Shown here piece by piece: positions 1 through 9,480 of a stretch of DNA of 64,000 bases (positions are counted from its first letter, which is position 1; each line of letters begins with the position of its first letter). Origin of the DNA: Brasenia schreberi (taxonomy: Eukaryota; Streptophyta; Magnoliopsida; Nymphaeales; Cabombaceae). Made by a program: the position numbers and the translations under genes. The DNA lies in the NCBI GenBank assembly GCA_036023115.1, contig JAYKKT010000036.1, forward strand, positions 7,646,001 to 7,710,000, in the 5' to 3' direction. Below the pieces are notes generated by a model, which did no database searches, had not been told where the DNA came from, and saw only the letters and a list, made by a program, of their open reading frames with translations.

Positions 1-990
1 CAAGTTATGCACGTAGTCTTCTCCTTGTCTCCCTCAACGATCCGCACCTAGCAGTACCCTAAACGTAAATTTAACTTCGAGAAGATCTGTGTGTGTCCAA
101 GTTGGTCGAACAAGTCCGTAATCAGAGGAAGGGGATACTTGTTCTTCATCGTTAGCTTGTTCAAGGTGCAATAGTCAATATAGTTAGTTTGATCCATCAT
201 GCTTGGTCTAAAAGAGAACGGGTGCGCCAAAGGGTACTTTTAGGAAGTGAAAGATAGGTCTTCTGTTGTCATTGTCTTGATACTTAGTATCAAGGACTGG
301 TAATCATTGATATAGTCACGAATTAAGCCTGTTTGCTTTAAGTTAAAGAGTTTTCGTTTAGCTACCTCCTTAACATTACAGGGTAGAAAGTGATTCCTTA
401 ACTCCTTGAAAGTGTCATACGTTTCCAACTCGCAATCTCCGTTTTCAATCTTCTCAAGCTTCCGACTTTGCCAAAGAAATGCATCGTCATCAAGAAAAGG
501 TGAGGCTGTTGCAATCTTATGTTTCTCATCATCAAGATTTCCAGCTTTAATGTACATATCTAGTTGATATAGAAAATTCTCAATCATTTTCTCATCTCTT
601 GTGTCAATATACGGTTTTGGATCCTTCACCTTCAACATGGGACCTTGGCTCCCCTACCAAAATTATGCTTTCGTTTGACCTCCGTCAAACGAGCGAAAAG
701 AGAGTATTGAATGGTCTCAGGATTATCTACATGATCTCGTAGGGATGTCTCACTATCACACAACTCTGCATCAAGTTTGTTATTGCCAACTGCAGCCAGT
801 ACCAATGACTGCCTTAAGGAGGCACACTCCTCCTCAAGCCTGTACAATCGGGTCTCTAAAACTGTAATAGCGTCTAAGTCTGCATTAGACATTGTCTTTC
901 TTTCTCTTTTCCTTTTCTCATCGGTTCTTCCCTTGAACCGGTAGTAAAGTATCCACATGCATCTCCAAAGTCGATGCCATGCTAACACCC
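1..990 (-). mobile_element. Ty3/gypsy gag-reverse transcriptase remnant
   Basis: Reading down the minus strand, about 988-632 encodes a charged gag N-terminus with a short coiled-coil-like stretch. 638-240 encodes a retrotransposon gag core (DAFLWQSRKLE, then KRKLFNLKQTG and IRDYINDYQSL), typical of plant gypsy gag. 230-48 encodes the reverse transcriptase start ([36 protein letters not shown]). The gag N-terminus and core are in different frames, so at least one frameshift is present. Gag ends near 240 and RT begins within a few bases, so the rest of gag, the zinc knuckle, the protease and the RT N-terminus are missing. The element continues past the left edge. It is a dead internal-deletion derivative; the family call is firm, the lineage is not. 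Confidence 0.85.
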
Positions 991-1038
991 CAATGCGAAC
1001 AATCCATCAATTCTAAGTCTCAACTTCCAGTTGAACTA

Positions 1039-1345
1039 TGCTTGGATACCAAAGTTGTCACAGCCAAATGGTTTGCGCGTTACCAACACTTAACCAAAAC
1101 CGATGTAAGTCAGCTTTCACTCAAGTTCGTGTGCAACGCGGAAGCAAGAACGTTAAGTTTGCAAGAGTTTTTTGAGTTCGCAAAGGAGCAAACACAAAGA
1201 GTGTAAAAGTTCACTTTATTGAATAGGATGAAAGTTGTGTCCCCTTACACGTTACAACTTGGTTGGGGGTAGCCTTACATAATTACAAGCAAAATGATTG
1301 TCTTCATGAGGAGGCCCCAAAATTTTCAATAGTAGTTGTTGGGGG
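1039..1345 (-). repeat. Putative 5' LTR and degenerate PBS of the gypsy remnant
   Basis: At 1039-1050 the plus strand reads GCTTGGATACCA, a damaged complement of the plant methionine-tRNA primer site (GCTCTGATACCA). It is followed by TTGTCAC, the usual inward end of a plant gypsy LTR. This sits just upstream of the minus-strand gag, as expected for a 5' LTR. The outer LTR edge is not defined; the AT-rich stretch to about 1345 is a guess. Confidence 0.4.
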
Positions 1346-2840
1346 ATCTCATAAGGGGGCTAGATATACAGTCACGATCAAGTTCATGGTGGTTGGAGGG
1401 TTACAATTTCACTAACTCTTCTTAGGTTGGCAAGCAAAGGCACATAGCATTGTTTCTCCAAAGATGTGATAGGGTAGAAAGAATGTCTAAAGTGAAGATG
1501 CTCATGAGCTGTTATGAATAGGTGTCGATGGTTGGATCCCCTCCCTGCGTTAACGTCAGTTGTGGGAGTTTGGTGCTTACTATCATGTGGTCTTCGTGCA
1601 CACAAAGAAAAAGAAAAAGAAAAGAAAGAGATAACATGACATGGCCCTACTTGTTTATTCTCTCTCGCAAGCGCTTGTTGAGAATTTGATGAAGTAGGAA
1701 GTTTGAGAGATGTTATGCCCAGTGCCCCATGCACATCTAGGGAAGCTCTCTATGGTAGGGGGTAAACAGTTCAGGTGGACATTATGAGAGAAAGACTAGC
1801 ACAATTACTGATGTTGTGAGAGAAAGATCCAACTTTATTATTTGTAAGATAGAAGAGTGGTGAATGCAAGATAAATTTCATAAGAACAAAAGACCTATAC
1901 AACAACTAGAAGTATAATAGGGGATTATCACACAACACTTAATATGTAGCATGCATGAGGCCTATTAGGAGTCGATTGTAGTCACTTCTTAACACCAGCT
2001 ATGGTACATCATCGGTGTTGAAGACAAAAGCTAGCTCCTTCATGTAACTTGAATTGGTGAACGACAACAAAAAGGGTAAAGACTACAACATTGGAGCAAT
2101 TGGATATTCGATTGAGAGGGAGAGATCTTTCAACAGTCAAGGACGGGGGTTGAATAAGTTAATTTCCTCTTCTTTCATTTGGCCTTGCAGGAAAACTTTC
2201 GTACATGTTGGATTGTAAGGAGTGGCCACACGACATAGAATTATCAATCACTTGAGAAAGGAAACACGTTTTGGTGGCCGTTGTTCATATGGGCATGATT
2301 GCCTAAACTGACCCTGCAACATATGACTTATGTGAGTAGTCTTTTTTCTTCAGAAAGTATATACATACAGATGAGGTGAGGAAGGGAGGGAGGCATGAAA
2401 GCATCTTTTTCTTGTCCATCAAATAATACATACTCATCGTGGTTGATACGTCAAAGCCACACACATCTTCTCGGGCAACACACTCACACTCCAACGCCAA
2501 CGTCGATTGAACCAACACGTAATTCATTAAAGGTATGTGCCCCCTACCATGGTTGCATTATATCTTAATTTTAGGATGGTAGCACACAAATTAATGAACT
2601 CTATGTGTGTGAGGGTGTTCTTAAAGTAGGAGATATGTAGGGTCATCTCAATAGGGGGTGGAATGGAATGGAAGGGGGGGCCATTCAACAGTTGCTTGTC
2701 CCATTTGCCGTTGAGTCGGTCACACTACTTGTTCTTGCTCACATGAACCTGATCAATACATCTCGCCTACCATACTCTTCTTTCGTGTATATTGTCATGC
2801 CTTGACTATTGGAAGAGTCGATGAAGCTCGCAACGTGATG
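1346..2840. other. Unassigned, probably decayed retroelement DNA
   Basis: No protein family or RNA gene is recognisable on either strand. Open frames here are short and have no family motifs. Confidence 0.4.
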
Positions 2841-2849
2841 GACACCCAG

Positions 2850-3110
2850 TCCTCAGTTTCCTAAATGTGCAACGGAATAAGTAGTTCAAATGGACTCCAA
2901 TAGGGAATGTGAGTTGGACCCCCTCTTCGGATGCTAAGTACCTAGAATGGGACTCATTCGTTTAACTCGCACCATACAACATGACAAACATTTAAGAGTA
3001 AAGGTAATAAAAACATATTAAGTACAAAGTTATAAGACAAGAGCTTTATTGATAGCAGAAAAGACTGTGTGGCCCCTAGTAAGTTAGGGGCACTTCCCTC
3101 AAAAAGGTTT
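2850..3110 (-). repeat. Gypsy-type LTR fragment x
   Basis: The stretch at about 2860-2970 (TTTCCTAAATGTGCAACGGA through GGATGCTAAGTACCTAGAAT) aligns by eye with 4650-4790. It has the style of plant gypsy LTRs in which the lower edge follows a gag PBS. With the copy at 4.6 kb it may bracket a short non-autonomous element of about 1.5 kb, but no TG...CA ends or target duplication could be fixed. Confidence 0.45.
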
Positions 3111-4590
3111 TATACAAAGGGGTGGTGGTAGGCCATGTGTTCACAATCGAAGGGTCACATTTTTCCCCACCCAAAATTATTATCATCCTCAACAACGTCC
3201 ACCTTTTCGTCCCCACTTATGACTGAATCTAATTCAGCTTGTCCCTGTTTATATCTAGTCTACAATCCAAGATGGCTTTTTTCGGTATCCCCAACATGGA
3301 TGTGGTCTGTTGGAAGATTGAAGGGTCTAGGGCATGAACTCCCAAGCTACTACCATTCACTTGGCATCTCGAAGCACTTGAGTTGGTCAGAAGGTTGGAT
3401 GATACACTTGAGGCCCGATGTGATCAAGGAGTTGCATCCATCTACTTGGCACTTGCCTAATACTTTATAGTATGACACTTCACATCACCAAAAGCAACCA
3501 TTGAGACCGATAACCCATACAACACATGTGTCATGTGGTATCGTTAAATAACTTGACACTGTATGTGAGGCATTGTTTCGCATCACCGAAAGTGGCCTAC
3601 GTCCATATTGTCGGTACCCCATCTCCTATGGGTATACTAACGTCCTTCAAACTCATGAGATGTTACCTTTCACGGTAGCACAACGTTGGTCATTGTGACT
3701 ACCTGCGGCTTACGTGCAACCGAACACTTCCACGATCACGTTGCTAAATCACACCTTGGCTGATGATTAGAATCAATCTTATGACACCTCGCCTCACCGA
3801 GGGTACCAAAACTCGATGATGGCCTAAGAGCTCCTCACATGTCTTTGAGGAAGCCAACACCAATATATGTGCATTGATTGTCTTTACTACTATGGCTTGC
3901 ATAATGTGTTGGCGCATGTATCCCTTCGAAAATGCTTACGTACTTGCATGGGATGCACAATCATGACATAGCGACTAACACGAGAGTCCTAATAACATCT
4001 TATTATTCTACGCTACAATTCATGCAAGCAACATGGATCATCGGGTCAACCTTGACAACTGTGGTGCAACCGTATATCCTCGTTCATGTGCTACTCATCA
4101 CGACCTATACTTGGTGAAAATGTGTAGGGTGTAGTGGGATTCGCTGCACCCCCTTCACACTAACGTATCCACCCAAATAATCGACCTGCCTACCTAGATT
4201 CGGACATTATCATTGGGTTACCTCGAGAAACAACACCTCCTATAACGATCCTCAAATCGTCCTTTCTAATCTCCATGGTCGTAGTGTATCTCTTCATGAA
4301 CAATACAATGGTCACAACGTTCGAGTGTCGGTTTTAGAGTAGCACAAGGTTTGTGGATATTATTGTCTCAATAAGGATTAATGTGGTTCTGTTACTAATA
4401 GCCTAATCAAGGGTCGATGTGTCTCGGGGCTTGCGGTATTCCACTATCGTAGTGTTCTCTTCTTACACGAGTTGATGTGCAAGCAATGACAACCTTGACT
4501 CTCTCATTGTTCCACCATGTGGATCCGTAAGCAATATCATGAATTCTTTAGCCGACTAACGTCCAACGATAACAATCATACTCTAATACC
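3111..4590. other. Possible interior of a non-coding gypsy derivative
   Basis: This stretch lies between two related LTR fragments. It has no recognisable gag, protease, RT or integrase. The 111-codon frame at 3135-3470 shows no known motif and is not called as a gene. Confidence 0.3.
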
Positions 4591-4800
4591 AAATTTGTCA
4601 CGCTCTAATCGTGATCGCCACCCAACCCTTAAACCTGATCAGCCTTAGCATATTTTCTAAGTCTGCAATGAAAAAATAGTTCATACGGTCTCTGATAAGA
4701 AATATAAGTTAGGCCCCTGAGACGGTCTCTAATAAGAAATATAAGTTAGGCCCCTCTCATTATGCTAAGTGCCTAGAATAAAATAAGAGCTTTAAGAGTG
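4583..4800 (-). repeat. Gypsy-type LTR fragment y with degenerate PBS
   Basis: CTCTAATACCAAATTTGTCAC near 4580-4600 is a close complement of a plant methionine-tRNA primer site plus LTR end. The following 200 bp match the LTR fragment at 2.85 kb. This suggests a minus-strand element whose 5' LTR lies here. The outer part is disrupted near 4800. Confidence 0.5.
4685..4757. repeat. 37-bp tandem duplication
   Basis: The unit beginning ACGGTCTCTGATAAGAAATA at 4685 recurs at 4722 with one visible change (GATAAG to AATAAG). It lies inside the gypsy LTR fragment. Confidence 0.85.
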
Positions 4801-6150
4801 TGTCACAGTGTCGTTTCAAACAAAAAAATTTCAAAACGTTGTTTCACTATGATGGCTAGAACCACCCGGTGATTCTATCAGCCTATGTCACAAACCGTGC
4901 ATTTTCAACAGATGTTGGGCGGAGTTTGCACATTCACCACTCATGCATCTTCAAAGACAAACATACACAAACACAGCATAACCCTTAGACCATTCCGAAG
5001 TGTAAAATACAACCTTAAGTTCCCTATTTAGTTAGGGTTCCTACTTGGAACCGAGCAGAGAAGATCTCGCCTAAACAGGAGCACCAAAGAGGGGTTAACA
5101 CACACATACGCCCTCCTTCGGTTGGTTGTACCCGGTCCTGAGAGACTGTTGTAGTGGACAGGGTGCACACGGCTACACTGGTCTCTCGGCTGTACACACG
5201 GTCCTGTGCGCCCTAGGGTCGCACGATGGCTGGGAGCGTCGTCTTCGGCTGTGGCTGAAGGCAGGCACCCTGGCGGCACCTTGTAGCCTGTGGCTGAACG
5301 GAAGAGGGGCGCCCTGTGACACAGGCGCCTACTGTTGAACAGAAGAGGGGCGCACCGCTTGCGCCTTGCAGATCACCCTGTCACTGAACGGGGTGGGCAG
5401 CACACCGTCTGCGCGCTGGAGGATCCTGTCGACTGTCACCGCCTGTGACAGCCCCTGTCGCCAAGTAGATGGGCACGCTAACGCCTTGCACTAAAGGAGC
5501 ACACTTGGAGCGTCTGGCTCTATCCGCTGCACATGCCACGACCCTGTCGCGGCACCCTTCTGCACTGCAACGTCTTCACAGCACCCTACAACTGGGCGTT
5601 GTCCGGCCCTGACGTCCTACGCCACTGCACCTGGGACAGACGGTCACTCACTGCACTTCACGTTCTCTCTCTTCTCACTCACTCCACACTTCCAACAACA
5701 GACCAAAACACGGGGCAAGAGGGCTGCCTTATAGGCACCCGGCCCTGGGTAACCGCTCCCTCCAAGGGGAAGGGGGCGGTTACTCCCTGTAATCGCTCCC
5801 GCCCATGGGATGCGGATGAGGTGTCCAGGCACCTCACGCCTGGGCACCACCTGCGCCCAGCAGGCTAACCGTCACCCGGTTAGCCTCCACTTGTCCCAGA
5901 CTGACCTAGCCTCCTGGAACCCGATCTACCTGACCCGATAGGACCTGGAACCGACACAACCTGGACCCGACACGACCCGACTTGGGCCCGATCTTGACCT
6001 TGCCTAGACTTAGACTAATGTGACCTAGCTTAGACCTAGACGCACACATATGGCTCGGGTTTATAAGCACACCCGATCCTTACAAGGGACACACACGCAA
6101 AACACGGTGTATGTACAAGAGGGGGTTTACAAGCGGTTATGATACATGGT
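4801..6150. other. GC-rich repetitive DNA, no gene recognised
   Basis: Around 5130-5880 the sequence is clearly GC-richer than its surroundings. It repeats short modules such as CTGAACGG...AGAGGGGCG (about 5290 and 5340). About 5900-6010 is a simple-pattern stretch of CCTGG and ACCCGA words. Plus-strand frames at 5126-5338 and 5533-5868 are open but lack any family signature, so I treat this as repeat or LTR-type DNA rather than genes. Confidence 0.4.
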
Positions 6151-6152
6151 GA

Positions 6153-6192
6153 AGCCTTCGGATGTAGGGAGCGACCTTCGGATGTAGGGAGC
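6153..6192. repeat. 20-bp tandem repeat, two copies
   Basis: CTTCGGATGTAGGGAGCG occurs twice back to back, upstream of the DUF668 gene leader. Confidence 0.85.
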
Positions 6193-6320
6193 GCACGGGC
6201 AAGCGCTCTATGGATTTGTGTGTGACAGAGTGTGCGGTCCATGTGCGCTATACCACCTTAAAGGGAGTTTTGTACCATACGGTGGCGCTAGGCCTCACCT
6301 TCTACTTGCCTCGTTATGCC

Positions 6321-6327
6321 ATATATA
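6321..6327 (+). promoter_or_regulatory. Candidate TATA box of the DUF3475/DUF668 gene
   Basis: ATATATA followed by a pyrimidine-rich stretch (CTCTCGGCTCCTCCTCG) resembles a plant core promoter. It implies a leader of roughly 400 bases before the ATG at 6758, containing several short upstream reading frames. A GAGGTAAGC donor-like site at about 6680 means a leader intron cannot be excluded. Confidence 0.35.
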
Positions 6328-6757
6328 CTCTCGGCTCCTCCTCGTTTCTCTTCAGCGAGTCTTGCCCAACTCTCTCGGGACAGAGTCGAGGGCAGAGCAT
6401 TGATTGTGGTTGCCGCGTAAGCAACCGCCCATCTGTCTCTTCTGCAATTGATCTGCCCTTCCCTTTCACTTGCCCAGCGTGTTCTTTAGGGCCTCCCTTG
6501 CTGCGAATTCATCATTGCGACGATTTCCCAAGCCATCTGGCGGCGAAACATAATGAATCACCATCATCTTTAATCTGCGTATGGTATGGCCGGTAAAATG
6601 GAAATGGAAGGTCACTACTGGTCCAAAAAGGGAAACGCAGGTCGCGGAGGAGGCCATCCACTCGTCGGAGTTTCTTCTTGAGGTAAGCTCTCCCCCCCTT
6701 CCTGTTGTGTTGTGAAAGTCGACGGAGGCACAAATCAAGGGAAGGCAGAAGGAAGAA

Positions 6758-8479
6758 ATGGGTGCAGAGCCCTTGGCTGCGGCGTCCTGGTTGAGCCTTG
6801 TCGGGGGGATAAATCATGTGGTGGCGAGTGCTTTGAGGGCGCCATGGAGGAAGCGCGGTGGCAAGGGAGGAGAAAAGGTAGTCATCGGAGTGCTGGCCTT
6901 TGAAGTGGGCGGTCTCATCTCCAAGATCCTCCACCTATGGAACTCCTTATCGGACAAGCAGGTGATGACGCTCCGGGATCAAGTCATCGCCTCAGAAGGC
7001 GTCCAGAAGCTCGTCTCCGAGAATGAGGATTACCTTTTAGGCCTCGCCTGCGAAGAGATGATCGACAACCTCAGATTAGTTGTCCAGTCCGTCTCCCGGC
7101 TGGGCAGGAAGTGCAGCGACGTCGCCCTGCAGGGCTTCGAGCACGTCTTCGATGATCTGGTCAAGAACAATCTTCACCTCTGTAATTGGGAGTACTCCTT
7201 AAAGAAGATGGAGAGGAAGGTGAAGAAGATGGAGCGCCTCGTTTCCCTCACTGCTAATATGTATCATGAGTTGGAGGTGCTGTCGGAGCTGGAACAGGGT
7301 TTGCGGAGGACGATGACGTCAGGAATTGATCATCCCACCAGCAGAGGGACTTTGAATTTGGTGGAATGCCAGCAGAAGGTGGCGTGGCATAGACAAGAGG
7401 TCAAGTATCTGCGTGAGAATTCTCTCTGGAACCGAACGTATGATGTGATCGTGAAGCTCCTAGCAAGATCCACAGTGACGATTTTCTCAAAGATGAGGCG
7501 GGTGTTTGGCATCCATAACCCCATGATCATTCGGAAAACAGAGAACCCTCGATTCTCTACAGGTGGTTTGTTACCGCGCACCCTATCGGTGTCTCGGTTT
7601 CCCGATTTCTCTTCGGAGATCAATTGGACAAGGTTTTCCTCTGGTCCTCTAGGAAAGGTTGTGGCTAGATCGGGACCGCTTCCTTGTTCTCGGAAGGGTA
7701 TCGTGGAGCACCACCGCCACCACAATGGTTGCTTCTCCCATCAACTCAATGGAGGCCACCTGATGAATCCCGCAACTATGACCTCAAGCGGGCCTCTAAT
7801 CAGAGGATGCATCGCGGGTGGGATCGATACCCTGTCCCCCGCCAACGATTACGATCGTGCTGGAGCTTGTAATTCTGATGGGTTTGAAGAGAGCCGTGTT
7901 GGATATGGCAACAAGTGTGTTTCAGTTTTCAGCTCCAAGTGTAAACTGCTAATCCCTCTTCCTTCAACTCTTGGTGCCGCCGCCCTTGCATTGCACTATG
8001 CCAACGTTATTATCCTCATAGAGAAAATGACAGAAACTCCACACCTCATAGGGCCTGATGCGAGAAATGATTTGTACGCGATGTTACCAAACAGCGTGAG
8101 GATTTCACTGAGGGCAAGGCTCAAATCCTATAATGCCAAGGAGTTCGCGACGTCTGTAAGTGATCCTTCTCTCGCTGCAGAGTGGAGGGATGCCTTAGAT
8201 AGGATATTGCGGTGGTTGGCACCATTGGCTCACAACATGATAAGGTGGCAATCAGAACGCAGTGTCGAGCAACAGCATATGTGTTCCAGTACAACTACAA
8301 GTACGCTGCTTCTGCAGACTCTCTATTTTGCAGATCAGGAGAAGACTGAAGCTGCAATAACGGAGCTTCTTGTTGGTTTGAACTATCTTTGGAGGTATGA
8401 GCGAGAACTCAATGCCAAGGCTTTATTGGAGTGCACAAGCAACGGATGCTTTGATGATCCTGTGGATCTCAAGGCTTGA
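6758..8479 (+). CDS. DUF3475/DUF668 domain protein (PSI-like family)
   Basis: A single uninterrupted 573-codon frame. Residues about 40-97 match DUF3475 (IGVLAFEVGGLISKILHLW, then LSDKQ, and SVSRLGRKCSD at about 110). Residues about 147-165 are a charged helical stretch (KKMERKVKKMERL). Residues about 402-490 match DUF668 (TLGAAALALHYANVIILIEK, HLIGPDARNDLYAMLP, LRARLKSY). The C-terminus carries LAPLAHNMIRWQSER and the conserved LQTLYFADQEKTEAAITELL and RERELNAKALLEC-like stretches. The plant family includes PSI proteins linked to phytosulfokine-related growth; this length fits the shorter members rather than PSI1-3. The middle (about 200-400) is low in recognisable motifs, as is usual. No signal peptide is visible. 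The start is the first in-frame ATG giving the family's N-terminal layout. The biochemical function of the family is not established. Confidence 0.93.
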   Translation: MGAEPLAAASWLSLVGGINHVVASALRAPWRKRGGKGGEKVVIGVLAFEVGGLISKILHLWNSLSDKQVMTLRDQVIASEGVQKLVSENEDYLLGLACEEMIDNLRLVVQSVSRLGRKCSDVALQGFEHVFDDLVKNNLHLCNWEYSLKKMERKVKKMERLVSLTANMYHELEVLSELEQGLRRTMTSGIDHPTSRGTLNLVECQQKVAWHRQEVKYLRENSLWNRTYDVIVKLLARSTVTIFSKMRRVFGIHNPMIIRKTENPRFSTGGLLPRTLSVSRFPDFSSEINWTRFSSGPLGKVVARSGPLPCSRKGIVEHHRHHNGCFSHQLNGGHLMNPATMTSSGPLIRGCIAGGIDTLSPANDYDRAGACNSDGFEESRVGYGNKCVSVFSSKCKLLIPLPSTLGAAALALHYANVIILIEKMTETPHLIGPDARNDLYAMLPNSVRISLRARLKSYNAKEFATSVSDPSLAAEWRDALDRILRWLAPLAHNMIRWQSERSVEQQHMCSSTTTSTLLLQTLYFADQEKTEAAITELLVGLNYLWRYERELNAKALLECTSNGCFDDPVDLKA

Positions 8480-9480
8480 CGCCATCCTTATATTCAAAAG
8501 CGCCTCGTTCTGTATGGGCTTGCGTTCCCTTCCGTCTCCTTTGGCAACATCATCTTTTTCAATGTATCGGTCTGCATATGGAATTGCAGGAGAACTACTC
8601 TGACACCCGTTCTATTGTACACATTGATTCCCCTTATGTCAGGAGCGGAATTGCAAGCTTGTTTAGGAGGGTTTTGCTTTGCCATACCCTACCCATCTGA
8701 ATTTTACCTACAATGGGGAGCCACTGGATTTGGATTCTTGACCTGCTTTTTGGAAAAACTGTCTCCCAAGGGGGTAAATGACGTTGTAACATCAAGAATT
8801 TGGAACTTCCAAAAAGAAAGCATAAAGCATTGGAACTTGTTCTTGCCAATTCCCGGTAATCACATTCAATCAGTTTGCTGCTTATGTATAGTAAGCATCT
8901 CATCGAGAAGATAGAGATTTCAAGCCAAGACTGTTTGATGCTCCGTAAGAGTGATGATATAAAGAATTTATGTTGCTTGATCTCAAATCACCTGCAGCAT
9001 GTCAAAGTTTCTTGTGGGGTTGGGATTCACTCCGGCACTCTGGTTTTCCGCCTCTAGTGTCATGATCAGTGGCATAACGGCTGACAGTCGAACGATTTTG
9101 ATGAACAGCTCTCCCTTCAGGGTGGTTAGAGTCGCTTTGTCATTAACGATGTAAGAAATCATTATTATGTCGAGGATTATCAGTTTATCACTATCTGATT
9201 GCCAATTTTCTGCAGAAATTGCTAAATTTGTTAAGCGACTTTAGCAACAAAGGGCATATCATGCTAAATACCATGTTAGTCGCCCGTCTAATGGATTTTT
9301 ATCGAAATAGAACAACTCTTTTCTTCAGCTGGTATCATATCATGCCCGTGAAAACTGCTAGGTTGCTCTGCTGCTTGGCAAACTGCATCAAGGGCGTCTT
9401 TTTTTGTGTGATGAGTCATGGTATCTGATAGTTGAGATCAAACTTTCAGTCTTGTGAATAAAATAGGATCGAGGATTTCC
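8480..9480 (+). other. Probable 3' untranslated / downstream region of the DUF668 gene
   Basis: No further coding motif follows the stop. AATAAA occurs at 9457-9462 and could serve in polyadenylation, but that would make a 1-kb 3' UTR. Overlapping short frames at 8397-8914 look non-coding. Confidence 0.3.

Noticed and set aside
5533..5868. 111-codon plus-strand ORF in GC-rich block
   Set aside because: Both strands are open because GC-rich DNA has few stops; no motif.
7330..7725. 131-codon minus-strand ORF
   Set aside because: Shadow frame inside the DUF668 gene.
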